Program-made: the position numbers and the translations under genes | The notes under the pieces: generated by a model | Databases searched by the model: none | Told to the model about the DNA's origin: nothing | Seen by the model: only the letters and a program-made list of their open reading frames with translations | Shown here: in pieces, positions 45,149-56,000 of the stretch | How positions within the stretch are numbered: the stretch's first letter is position 1 | How the letters are laid out: every line of letters begins with the position of its first letter | From: Bolinopsis microptera | Taxonomy: Eukaryota > Ctenophora > Tentaculata > Lobata > Bolinopsidae | Length of the DNA: 64,000 bases | Direction: 5' to 3' | NCBI RefSeq assembly: GCF_026151205.1 | Contig: NC_087081.1 | Coordinates: 9,357,246 to 9,421,245, forward strand

Positions 45149-46334
45149 TTGTTTAAGTTGCTTTTTTCATTCATTGGACAGTACTCTCCTTTGAATGAAA
45201 TGCTGGAATCGTGCCAGGTTTCAGACACAGCGATTCGAATACATCAACGGACTCCGTATTTACCATCTCCAATAAAAAGTGAGCACGATGAAATACCAGC
45301 AGAATGTACGGAGTTTAAAGAACAAATGGACAGTTGCTATGAGGAAATTGTACATTGGAAAAAGAATATTTTTGAGCCCCCAACATGTAAGATAGGGAGG
45401 GAATTTGTAAAGGAATTATCTACGTGGCTTGAACATTTTAATATAGGATCAGTTTATCAGTGTTCATCAATCAAAACATTTATTATCCTTCCTGCTCTGC
45501 TTCTGCAAAAGCCATCCGCAAAAAGTAAAAAAGCTGAACATAAAGTCTTGTTGAAAAAACGGTTAGAATTATGGAGGCAGGGGAATATTTCTGCACTTAT
45601 GAGGGAAGCAAGAACTATACAACGACAACTAGCGAGGAGCTCTCGGAAGCAAGAAAAGGATTGTGCGAGAACATTTGCCAACCTCATGTTTGAAGGGAAA
45701 GTCAGCTCTGCGGTGCGCATGTTGTGTGATAACGATAATAAAGGAATACTAGAAATGTCTACAGAGACTATGGACCAGCTATTGAAGAAGCATCCAGAAC
45801 CAATGCCTATAGTGGAGAATAGTTTACTTTTTGGACCAATTGAAGAAATAGAAGAATCGTTGTTTTATAATATAGATGAAACAATGGTAATTAGGGCGGC
45901 AAAATTTACTAACGGGTCTGCTGGACCATCACAAACTGATGCTGATTTTTTTAGATTCATTTTGACGCATAAGAATTTTAAAGACGAAGGAAAGAAACTG
46001 AGAGATGAGATTGCTAAGTTTGCAAGGTTGATCGCATCAAAACCGTATAATCCTGATCTGCTAGACTCTTACGTTAACAGTAGACTCATACCGCTTAACA
46101 AGTGCCCAGGGGTGAGGCCAATAGGAATTGGGGAGACCTTAGGCCTTAGACGAATAGTGGGAAAATATTTGAGTTGGGAATTGAAAACAGCCATCCAAGT
46201 TGCTGCTGGACCACTGCAGGTTTGTACAGGACTGAAAAGTGGATCGGAAGCTGCAGTGCATTACATGCGGGAGCAATTCGAAACAGAATCTGCGGAAGCG
46301 GTGATTTTAGTTGACGCCAGTAACGCTTTTAATT
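45149..46334 (+). pseudogene. outer LINE ORF, N-terminal part
   Basis: Encodes the N-terminal 395 residues: a basic, helical domain (KKAEHKVLLKKRLELWRQGN) then the start of RT, with RPIGIGETLGLRRIVGK and catalytic-motif-A-like ILVDASNAFN, where the second copy interrupts it. The annotated frame then runs a few codons into the inserted copy and stops. First good Met may be 45197. Interrupted, hence inactive. Confidence 0.88.
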
Positions 46335-46377
46335 TTGATTTAAATGCTTTTTTTCATTCATTGGACAGTACTCTCCT

Positions 46378-47205
46378 TTGAATGAAATGCTGGAATCGTG
46401 CCAGGTTTCAGACACAGCGATTCGAATACATCAACGGACTCCGTATTTACCATCTCCAATAAAAAGTGAGCATGATGACATACCAGCAGAATGTACGGAG
46501 TTTAAAGAACAAATTGACAGTTGCTATGAGGAAATTGTACATTGGAAAAAGAATATTTTTGAGCCCCCAACATGTAAGATAGGGAGGGAATTTGTAAAGG
46601 AATTATCTACGTGGCTTGAACATTTTAATATAGGATCAGTTTATCAGTGTTCATCAATCAAAACATTTATTATCCTTCCTGCTCTGCTTCTGCAAAAGCC
46701 ATCCGCAAAAAGTAAAAAAGCTGAACATAAAGTCTTGTTGAAAAAACGGTTAGAATTATGGAGGCAGGGGAATATTTCTGCACTTATGAGGGAAGCAAGA
46801 ACTATACAACGACAACTAGCGAGGAGCTCTCGGAAGCAAGAAAAGGATTGTGCGAGAACATTTGCCAACCTCATGTTTGAAGGGAAAGTCAGCTCTGCGG
46901 TGCGCATGTTGTGTGATAACGATAATAAAGGAATACTAGAAATGTCTACAGAGACTATGGACCAGCTATTGAAGAAGCATCCAGAACCAATGCCTATAGT
47001 GGAGAATAGTTTACTTTTTGGACCGATCGAAGAAATAGAAGAATCGTTGTTTTATAATATAGACGAGACAATGGTATTTAGGGCGGCAAAATTTACTAAC
47101 GGTTCTGCTGGACCATCACAAACTGATGCTGAATTTTTTAGATTCATTTTGACGCATAAGAATTTTAAAGAAGAGGGAAAGAAACTAGAGATACATGATT
47201 GCTAA
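46378..47205 (+). pseudogene. inner LINE ORF, N-terminal part, frameshifted
   Basis: Matches the outer copy's N-terminus almost residue for residue until GKKLEIHDC, where small indels at about 47185-47195 (CTAGAGATACATG against CTGAGAGATGAG) shift the frame. Confidence 0.85.
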
Positions 47206-49267
47206 GTTTGCAAGGTTGATCGCATCAAAACCGTATAATCCTGATCTGTTGGACTCCTACGTTAACAGTAGACTCATCCCGCTTAACAAGTGCCCAGGGG
47301 TGAGGCCAATAGGAATAGGGGAAACGTTTAGACGAATAGTGGGAAAATGTTTGAGTTGGGAATTGAAAACAGCCATCCAAGTTGCTGCTGGACCACTGCA
47401 GGTTTGTACAGGACTGAAAAGTGGATCGGAAGCTGCAGTACATTACATGCGGGAGCAATTCGAAACAGAATCTGCAGAAGCAGTGATTTTAGTTGACGCC
47501 AGTAACGCTTTTAATTCTGTTAACAGACAAGCTCTCTTACATAACGTGAGAGTACTATGCCCGGAGTTGAGCATGATTGCAATCAACATGTACCGGAAAC
47601 CATGCCGGCTATTTGTTGGGGGAGCTGAAATCCCAAGTCGGGAGGGTACAACCCAAGGCGATAACCTGGCAATGTCGCTCTTTGCCATTGCAACTCTACC
47701 AGTACTACGGAAATTAGAAGATCACGAAAAAGTGGCACAAGTATGGTTAGCAGATGACGCCACAGGAGTGGGTACTCTTCACGCACTTTTAGGATGGTGG
47801 AAAGATATCATTGAAGAAGGACTTAAGTATGGCTACTTCGTGAACCAGGAGAAATCTTGCTTAATCCTGAAAAATCCTGAACATTTACATACAGCTCAGG
47901 AAATATTTTCCGATTGCAATATAGATATCAGAATAGATGGTCAAAGGCATTTAGGAGCTGTGCTGGGGACGCCTGAATTCAAGGATACCTACATTAACAA
48001 CCTTGTAGTTGAGTGGAGTGATATGCTAAAAAAGTTAGTACAGTTTGCCAAATCACAGCCTCAGGCAGCCTACGCTTGTTTTACGCACGGTGTCCGCCAC
48101 AAATTTACATATTTTATGAGGACACTAGATATCAGCTCTTATATGGGCCCTCTTGACAAAATAATCACTCATGAGCTTATTCCAACTATATTTGGTTGTC
48201 CAGTATCTCCTATACACCGAGAACTTATGTCATTACCATTAAAGAACGGAGGTATGGGAATGCCACAATTGGAGTATCGAGCGAAAAGAGAACATGCAGC
48301 ATCGCTTTTGGTAACCCGGGGACTGGTAAATTCCATGAAAGGAAAATCTCTTGCTGCAACTGACACGGAATCGAGAGATGAGCTTCAAGATATGTTAAAA
48401 CAGCGTGTTTTGGAATATAAAGAACAACAAGAGGAGATACTTAAAAAGGTTGACAAGAAGACTGCAAGGGTTTTGGAGCAGATTAGCGAACCAGGGAGCT
48501 CAAATTGGCTCTCATGTCTACCACTAAGAAAACATGGTTTCGTTCTAAATAAATCTGAATTTAGGGATTCTATCAGATTGCGGTACAACTTAGATCTGGA
48601 TCGTTTACCTTCACACTGTCCATGTGGAAAAACGTTTGATGTGAACCATTCTCTAAATTGCCATCTTGGTGGCTACATCATTATCAGACACAACGAGATT
48701 AGGGATTTTTTAGCTGGCTTGCTGAACACTGTTTGCTCGGACGTGGAAGTTGAACCTCAGCTACAAGAACTAGAAGGAGAGCAGTTCACGAGGTCATCAA
48801 CACTTACGGGTGACCAGGCAAGACCCGATATTAGAGCTCGTGGTTTCTATAGGCCGGGCCAAGTGGCTTTTTTCGATGTTAAGGTAATTAATCCCAATTC
48901 TAATTCCTACCTTCAACATTCGACAAAGAAGACTATGGAGAATGCCGAGAAACAGAAATCACGATGCTACAACGAGAGAATACTTAATGTAGAGCACGGA
49001 TCATTCGCTCCATTAATTTATTCAGTAACGGGTGGCATGGGACCTCAAGCCAGGACATTTGAGAAACTGCTTTGCAACAAACTTGCTTATAAGAAGAAGC
49101 AGAATTACAACGATATTATAAATTATTATCGGTGTAAATTATCATTTTTAATTAGGAAATTAATTTTATTGTGTATTAGAGGATCAAGAAATACCTCAAA
49201 CAAAACTTACGAATTATCTAACATGGATGATTTAGAATTTAACTCTTTCGAATCGAAAGTCAACTAA
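47195..49267 (+). CDS. LINE RT plus C-terminal endonuclease-like domain (inner copy)
   Basis: 690 residues. RT palm: motif A ILVDASNAFNSVNR, motif B REGTTQGDNLAMSLFAI, motif C VWLADDATGVG. After the thumb comes a Cys/His knuckle CPCGKTFDVNHSLNCH, then GGYIIIRHNEIRDFLAGL and a PD-(D/E)xK-like signature RPDIRARG...VAFFDVKV near residues 548-568. An RT followed by a zinc knuckle and a restriction-like nuclease is the layout of R2/R4/NeSL/HERO-type LINEs; assignment to one clade is not possible by eye. No rDNA target is seen: the insertion is into another LINE. Separated from its N-terminus by a frameshift. Confidence 0.85.
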   Translation: MIAKFARLIASKPYNPDLLDSYVNSRLIPLNKCPGVRPIGIGETFRRIVGKCLSWELKTAIQVAAGPLQVCTGLKSGSEAAVHYMREQFETESAEAVILVDASNAFNSVNRQALLHNVRVLCPELSMIAINMYRKPCRLFVGGAEIPSREGTTQGDNLAMSLFAIATLPVLRKLEDHEKVAQVWLADDATGVGTLHALLGWWKDIIEEGLKYGYFVNQEKSCLILKNPEHLHTAQEIFSDCNIDIRIDGQRHLGAVLGTPEFKDTYINNLVVEWSDMLKKLVQFAKSQPQAAYACFTHGVRHKFTYFMRTLDISSYMGPLDKIITHELIPTIFGCPVSPIHRELMSLPLKNGGMGMPQLEYRAKREHAASLLVTRGLVNSMKGKSLAATDTESRDELQDMLKQRVLEYKEQQEEILKKVDKKTARVLEQISEPGSSNWLSCLPLRKHGFVLNKSEFRDSIRLRYNLDLDRLPSHCPCGKTFDVNHSLNCHLGGYIIIRHNEIRDFLAGLLNTVCSDVEVEPQLQELEGEQFTRSSTLTGDQARPDIRARGFYRPGQVAFFDVKVINPNSNSYLQHSTKKTMENAEKQKSRCYNERILNVEHGSFAPLIYSVTGGMGPQARTFEKLLCNKLAYKKKQNYNDIINYYRCKLSFLIRKLILLCIRGSRNTSNKTYELSNMDDLEFNSFESKVN

Positions 49268-49380
49268 TTTTTTTCAGTCCCATGGACTGGGTTTTATTTT
49301 TGCAATGATGATGTTCATAATATATAACCTGTAATACTATTCTGTATATATCTAATTTCGTTTTCCAAAAAATTTTAATT

Positions 49381-51131
49381 CTGTTAACAGACAAGCTCTC
49401 TTACACAACGTGAGAGTACTATGCCCGGAGTTAAGCTTGATTGCAATCAACATGTACCGGAAACCTTGCCGGCTATTTGTTGGGGGAGCTGAAATCCCAA
49501 GTCGGGAGGGTACAACCCAGGGCGATAACCTGGCAATGTCGCTCTTTGCCATTGCAACTTTACCAGTACTACGGAAATTAGAAGATCACGAAAAAGTGGC
49601 ACAAGTATGGTTAGCAGATGACGCCACAGGAGTGGGTACTCTTCACGCACTTTTAGGCTGGTGGAAAGATATCATTGAAGAAGGACTTAAGTATAGCTAC
49701 TTCGTCAACCAGGAGAAATCTTGCTTAATCCTGAAAAATCCTGAACATTTACATTCAGCTCAGGAAATATTTTCCGAATGCAATATAGATATCAGAATAG
49801 ATGGTCAAAGACATTTAGGAGCTGTGCTGGGGACTCCTGAATTCAAGGATACCTACATTAACAACCTTGTAGTTGAGTGGAGTGATATGCTAAAAAAGTT
49901 AGTACAGTTTGCCAAATCACAGCCTCAGGCAGCCTACGCTTGTTTTACGCATGGTGTCCGCCACAAATTTACATATTTTATGAGGACACTAGATATCAGC
50001 TCTTATATGGGCCCTCTTGACAAAATAATTACTCATGAGCTTATTCCAACTATATTTGGCTGTCTAGTATCTCCTATACACCGAGAGCTTATGTCATTAC
50101 CATTAAAGAACGGAGGTATGGGAATGCCACAGTTGGAGTATCTAGCGAAAAGAGAACATGCTGCATCGCTTTTGGTAACCCGGGGACTGGTCAATTCTAT
50201 GAAAGGCAAATCTCTTGCTGCAACTGACACGGAATTGACAGAAGAGCTCCAAGACATGTTAAAACAGCGTGTTTTGGAATATAAAGAACAACAAGAGGAG
50301 ATACTTAAAAAGGTTGATAAGAAGACTGCAAGGGTTTTGGAGCAGATTAGCGAACCAGGGAGCTCAAATTGGCTCTCATGTTTACCACTTAGAAAACATG
50401 GTTTCGTTCTAAATAAATCTGAATTCAGGGATTCTATCAGATTGCGGTACAACTTAGATCTGGATCGTTTGCCATCACAATGTCCATGCGGAAAAAAGTT
50501 TGATGTGAACCATTCGCTAAATTGCCATCTTGGTGGCTACATCATTATCAGACACAATGAAATTAGGGATTTTTTAGCTGGCTTGCTGAACACTGTTTGC
50601 TCGGACGTGGAAGTTGAACCTCAGCTTCAAGAACTAGAAGGAGAGCAGTTCAAGAGGTCCTCAACACTAACGGGTGACCAGGCAAGACCCGATATTAGAG
50701 CTCGTGGTTTCTATAGGCCGGGCCAAGTGGCTTTTTTCGATGTTAAGGTAATTAATCCCAATTCTAATTCCTACCTTCAACATTCGACAAAGAAGACTAT
50801 GGAGAATGCCGAGAAACAGAAATCACGATGCTACAACGAGAGAATACTTAATGTAGAGCACGGATCATTCGCTCCATTAATTTATTCAGTAACGGGTGGC
50901 ATGGGACCTCAAGCCAGGACATTTGAGAAACTGCTTTGCAACAAACTTGCTTATAAGAAGAAGCAGAATTACAACGATATTATAAATTATTATCGGTGTA
51001 AATTATCATTTTTAATTAGGAAATTAATTTTATTGTGTATTAGAGGATCAAGAAATACCTCAAACAAAACTTACGAATTATCTAACATGGATGATTTAGA
51101 ATTTAACTCTTTCGAATCGAAAGTCAACTAA
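49381..51131 (+). pseudogene. outer LINE ORF, C-terminal part
   Basis: Continuation of the outer copy from SVNRQALLHN to the stop. Contains WLADDATGVG, the CPCGKKFDVNHSLNCH knuckle (about 50484-50540) and RPDIRARG/FFDVKV (about 50685-50745). The frame is otherwise intact; the only lesion is the inner insertion. Confidence 0.88.
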
Positions 51132-51254
51132 TTTTTTTCAGTCCCATGGACTGGGTTTTATTTTTGCAATGATGATGTTCATAATATATAACCTGTAATA
51201 CTATTCTGTATATATCTAATTTCGTTTTCCAAAAAAAAAAAATGTAAGGAACTG

Positions 51255-51597
51255 TTGACAGTTTTGAATGTGCGAAGACTGGAAAACAGCAAGCAACTGA
51301 TCTGAAAAGAAAATATTAGGTTGTGATTGTCCCGTTCGTAATATACATCAACATTATATGTACATTAAATCAAAAGTGGTGAAGTAATCTTGAATGAAAG
51401 CGTGAGAAACCTTAGCATAATGTGCATAGTAATTTTATTATCTTATTGGAAAAAGTATAAAAACACCTTCCCTTATAGTTATAATATGTCATGTAGAGAA
51501 TGAGGTGAGGTAATTAGCCTGAGAACAGTTGATGGTGAGGTATTTAAACCTACCTATCTCGTTAAAAATAACTTTTTTTATAATATAATTTTGTTTC
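51255..51597. other. spacer
   Basis: Short AT-rich host stretch between two copies of the same LINE family; nothing recognised. Confidence 0.3.
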
Positions 51598-52125
51598 AGT
51601 TGCTTTTTTCATTCATTGGACAGTACTCTCCTTTGAATTAAATGCTGGAATCGTGCCAGGTTTCAGACACATGTCGAATACATCAACGGACTCCGTATTT
51701 ACCATCTCCAATAAAAAGTGAGCATGATGAAATACCAGCAGAATGTAAAAAAACCAAGGAATTATCTACGTGGCTTGAACATTTTAATATAGGATCAGTT
51801 TATCAGTGTTCATCAATCAAAACATTTATTGTCCTTCCTGCTTTGCTTCTGCAAAAGCCATCCGCAAAAAGTAAAAAAGCTGAACATAAAGTCTTGTTGA
51901 AAAAACGGTTAGAATTATGGAGGCAGGGGAATATTTCTGCACTTACGAGGGAAGCGAGAACTATACAACGACAACTAGCAAGGAGCTCTCGGAAGCAAGA
52001 AAAGGATTGTGCGAGAACATTTGCCAACCTCATGTTTGAAGGGAAAGTCAGCTCTGCGGTGCGCATGTTGTGTGATAACGATAATAAAGGAATACTAGAA
52101 ATGTCTACAGAGACTATAGATTTAG
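51598..52125 (+). pseudogene. degraded N-terminal fragment of the same LINE family
   Basis: Starts at the family's shared 5' block (TTGCTTTTTTCATTCATTGG) but Met is changed (AATTAAATG), a stretch encoding about 30 residues is deleted near 51745, and it ends at ILEMSTETI, where unrelated repeat sequence begins. Confidence 0.85.
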
Positions 52126-52500
52126 ACTATGGATTTAAAGAATCGAAACTGTTTGGACTCGCAACAACTTGTCGTGCAGTGCGCGTTTTTAATATCGAAA
52201 CTCTTTTAAGAGAATCGAAACTGTTGACTCGCAGCAAGTTGTTGCGCGCATTTTTGTAATATCGAAACTCTTTTAGGAGAAACGAAACTGTTTTGACTCG
52301 GATCGCAGCAGTTTGTCGCGCGCATTTAAAAAAAATCATCGAAACTCTTTTAAGAGAATCGAAACTCTTTTAAAAAAATCGAATCCTTTTTGACTCGCAG
52401 AAACGCACGCATTTTTGTTATTACGAAACTTTTATAAGTTATAATATAACGAAACTTTTAAATATATAAAAGGAGAAACGAAATAATTTTAAACTTAAAG
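52126..52500. repeat. ~68-bp tandem repeats (ATCGAAACTCTTTTA units)
   Basis: Several diverged units of ATCGAAACTCTTTTAGGAG, a GACTCGCAGCAAGTTGTTG-like block, then GCGCGCATTTTT. The same array recurs at 57094-57328, in both cases placed after ACAGAGACTAT of the LINE. Confidence 0.8.
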
Positions 52501-52505
52501 CAATA

Positions 52506-52810
52506 TGTTGGATCAGTGGCGTAACGTTGCCTGTTGGCGCCCCCCTGCCGAAAAAAGCGCCCCCCTGTTGGCGCCCCCTCCCCTTTTGGTGCCCCTCTCT
52601 AAAATTGAACAAATTAGGTGATTTTAGAGAATACGCCGGTAAAATCTCTAAAAAAGTGTGTATCTAGAGCAAAACGCGCAGTTTTGCTAGTACTTTAGTT
52701 AAGTTTTCGAAATTGTCCCACATTCAAACGACGATTTGGCGCCCCCCTAAGACGGCGCCCCCCTGCACAGCGGGGTCAGCAGGGCCTTTCGTTACGCCAC
52801 TGTGTTGGAT
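52506..52810. mobile_element. hAT-type MITE, complete copy
   Basis: 289 bp (52514-52802) with inverted ends CAGTGGCGTAACG...CGTTACGCCACTG and a perfect 8-bp target duplication TGTTGGAT on both sides. CAGTGGCGTAAC ends plus an 8-bp duplication are typical of hAT MITEs. No transposase, so mobilised in trans. Confidence 0.95.
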
Positions 52811-53001
52811 GATGATTAATCACTCTACACTCGACTGTCTACGTGACTTTTTTAACACTTCCTCCAGGTGGCTCTGAATGACTATTCGAAACCCTAATCC
52901 TCTAATCTGATCCCAACCCTAACCCTAACCCAATCCCTAACTGAAGCATATGCTGAAACACTAACCCTAACGAGAAATTAGACTAATTACTTCCTTATAT
53001 G

Positions 53002-56000
53002 GTCATATTGTAGGTTTACAACGGCCTACCAGGCCGACGCGCGCCGAGTTGGACTCGTCGACGGTCCTGGAACAGATATTTTACGAGTTACATACATGTT
53101 ACATGGTAAGGTCTCCTCCTAGTCGTTGGAGTGGCCTGCATCACACACATCGCGTTGGCGGCGTAACATATGTCTCCACTGTACTCGGTTGGTAGCCAAA
53201 GCTTCTGTTGTGTCGTTGTCGATGTTTTCAACACCTGTAAACTTAGCAGCATCTTCGAGTACGCAGGACTTCCAGTTCTTACGGGGTCTGCCCCTTGACC
53301 TCTTTCCATAGTTTGGCTTCCAGTTCAACAGAAACCTCGGTAGTCTAGAGTCTGGCATTCTAACTACATGTCCATACCAACGTAGCCTGGCAGCACTGAT
53401 GAAAGTCTCAACTGACTTGATGCCAGCCCTCCTAAGAACTTCGTCGTTGGTTACATGAAAGAACCATTTAATCCTAAGGATCCTTCTCAAGGAGGTTTGA
53501 TGGAAAACCTCGAAACGTTTCATCTGCTTTTTGGTGGTGTTCCAGACTTCAGCTCCATACAACAAGATGGTGAGGACAGCAGCCCTATAGATCCTGATCT
53601 TGGTTGGAGTCTTTATAGTTCTGCTATTCCAAATGTTCCAGAGCTGATGAAAGGCGCCATTAGCCTTCTGGATACGGACATCCAGGTCTCTGTTGATTGT
53701 CCCATCCCCACTAATAGTTGCACCCAGGTAGACAAAGTTGCTAACCTGCTCGACGGGTTCACCCTCAACCGACAGCTCAATACAATCATCCTTGATGAAA
53801 GGTCGCTGGGAGGCGCACTTGCTTACAGCCATGCATTGGGTCTTCTTTGCATTTATTCTGAGCCCAGCGTAGGAGCTGTAATGAACTAATAGATCAGTTG
53901 ATTCCTGTAGGCCTTCCCCTGAGTTGTCCATAATAGCCATGTCATCAGCATAATCGGTGTCCAGAATGACCTTTTCCTCGACCGTCTTCATCTCTTTCTG
54001 CAGCACTGCGCCTTGACTGATGGTCTTGTTGGTCTCAGCCAGAAATGCAGAAAAGTTTAGGCAGAAATTAAAGACAGGAGGTGCTTGAATGTCACCCTGA
54101 CCTGTGCCTGAGTTAACATCAAACCAGTCTGTCAGCTCCCCATTAACCCTCACGGCACTCATGGTACCCCCAAAAAATGACTGAAATATTCTGACATATT
54201 TTTCAGGCAGCCCATAGTGTCTCATACTGCACCAAATAAAGTCCCTTCTGATAGAATCGAACGCTGCCTTGAAATCCACAAAATTAATGTAAAGAGGAAT
54301 GTTAAACTCAAGACAGTTATGAATAATAGTTCGGAGAGAATAAATCTGATCAATACATGAGCGGTTCTGTCTAAATCCGCACTGATTCTCCCTGAGGAGA
54401 CACTCCATACCAGCATGTAACCGCTTAAGAAGAATCATCTGAAAAAGCTTGGATGCTGTAGACCTTAAGGTGATCCCTCTGTTGTTCCCGCAGACTGAAG
54501 TGTCTCCTTTCTTCCCAATAACAATGATCACACCCTTTAACCAATCTTCAGGAACAGTCTCTTCTTCCCACACTTTCTTGAATAGACACTCTAGTTGATC
54601 AACTAGAGCACTCGCACCATACTTCAGTTGCTCGTTAGTTATCCCGTCCACTCCTGGGCTTTTGTTATTCTTAAGCTTTGTCAGGGAATAACTAATCTCG
54701 TCTCTGGTGGGTGGTCCATCCGAACAAGAGAGAGAGTTAAAGTGGGGTTGGGGTGGTACTGTATCAAGGTCGGCAAGGTTGACACTTGATGATGGGGGGT
54801 TCAGAAGTTCAGTAAAGTGCTCCTTCCACCTATCCCTCTGCTGTTGGGGATCCGTGATCTTCCTACCGTCCTTGTCCCGGACACAAGATGCTTGAGGCTT
54901 CTTGTTCTTACCAGAGATCTTCTTGATCTTTGCCCATACCTCACGCTGCTGACCTTTGCTCGCTGCTTCCTCAAGATCAGTAGCTACTCTAACTGCCCAG
55001 TTATTGTCGTCTAGCTTGCTGCTTTTCTTGACTAACTTATTAAGTTTAGAATACTCTGACCTGTTAGTGTCCGAGTTTGGGTCTTTGCGCTTAAACTGTG
55101 CCCGCTGAGTCAATAAATCCTTGGTCTTCGGTGACAGGTGTTGCTCCTTTGCCTTCCGGGGTCTTTTGCCTAGTACCTCCAGTGAGACATCAGTGACGGT
55201 CTGACTGAGATTACGCCACATATCCTCGAGGTCGACCTCACTATCCAGACTTGCAAATCGGTTTTGAAGAGCCACATTGTACTCTAAAACCGTAGTACTA
55301 TCCCTCAGGCGCTCAATGGCAGGCACATTGGGCCTGTTGGCGTTGATCTTTGTCACTGACTGAAGTTTGATTTTCAGCAGTCCTAGAACCAGATAATGAT
55401 CGGAGCCGATGTCTGCCCCGCGACATACCCTAACATCAAAAAGTGACTGACGAAACCGCTTTCCAATGCAGATATGATCTATCTGATTGACGGTGAGCCC
55501 GTTGGGGGACCGCCATGTTCCCTTGTGAATGTTCTTGTGCTCGAAGAGAGTTCCCCCGATGACAAGCTGGTTCGTCGCACAGAAATCCACAAGTCTTGTC
55601 CCGTTGTCATTTGATGAGCTATGGAGTGATTCCCCACCGATGACCGCTTCACTTCCATATCTGCCTGATGTTACTTTTGCATTAAAATCGCCGAGCAGTA
55701 ACTTGATATCGTGACGAGGTAGCCCATCAAATGTATCTGTGAGTGTCCTATAAAACTTATCTTTCTCACTCTCCTCTGCACCCTCAGTTGGAGCATAGGC
55801 CACAACAACAGAGATGTTGATTTGCTTACTATGCAGCCTAGCAGTTAAAACCCGCTCCGATGTGGGAGTGAACGATATCAGGGAGTTTCTGATTCGTTTT
55901 GAAAGACTGAGACCGACTCCCTGTCTCTTGATCCCGTCGACTCTACCGGAATGGATGAGTAGACTGCCATTGTCCAGTAGAGTGGTGCCAGATCCAGGCA

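Larger units (their letters stand above)
46335..49372 (+). mobile_element. inner LINE copy inserted in the RT domain
   Basis: Flanked by an 8-bp direct repeat TTTTAATT (46327-46334 and 49373-49380). Almost full length, starting close to the same 5' point as the outer copy (GCTTTTTTTCATTCATTGG) and ending CGTTTTCCAAAAAA. Internal comparison with the outer copy shows only scattered substitutions, so both are young. Confidence 0.93.
45046..51254 (+). mobile_element. outer LINE with 13-bp TSD, interrupted by a copy of itself
   Basis: Flanked by a perfect 13-bp direct repeat ATGTAAGGAACTG (45046-45058 and 51242-51254) and ending in A12, the marks of target-primed reverse transcription. Its own sequence is 45059-46334 plus 49381-51241; the part between is a second copy. 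Its two halves join in frame across one TTTTAATT, so the element had a single ORF of about 978 codons when the second copy landed. Confidence 0.93.

Noticed and set aside
53455-53889. 144-residue plus-strand ORF (also at 62464-62898)
   Set aside because: Lies antisense to the conserved RT region of the LINE and is duplicated only because the LINE is.
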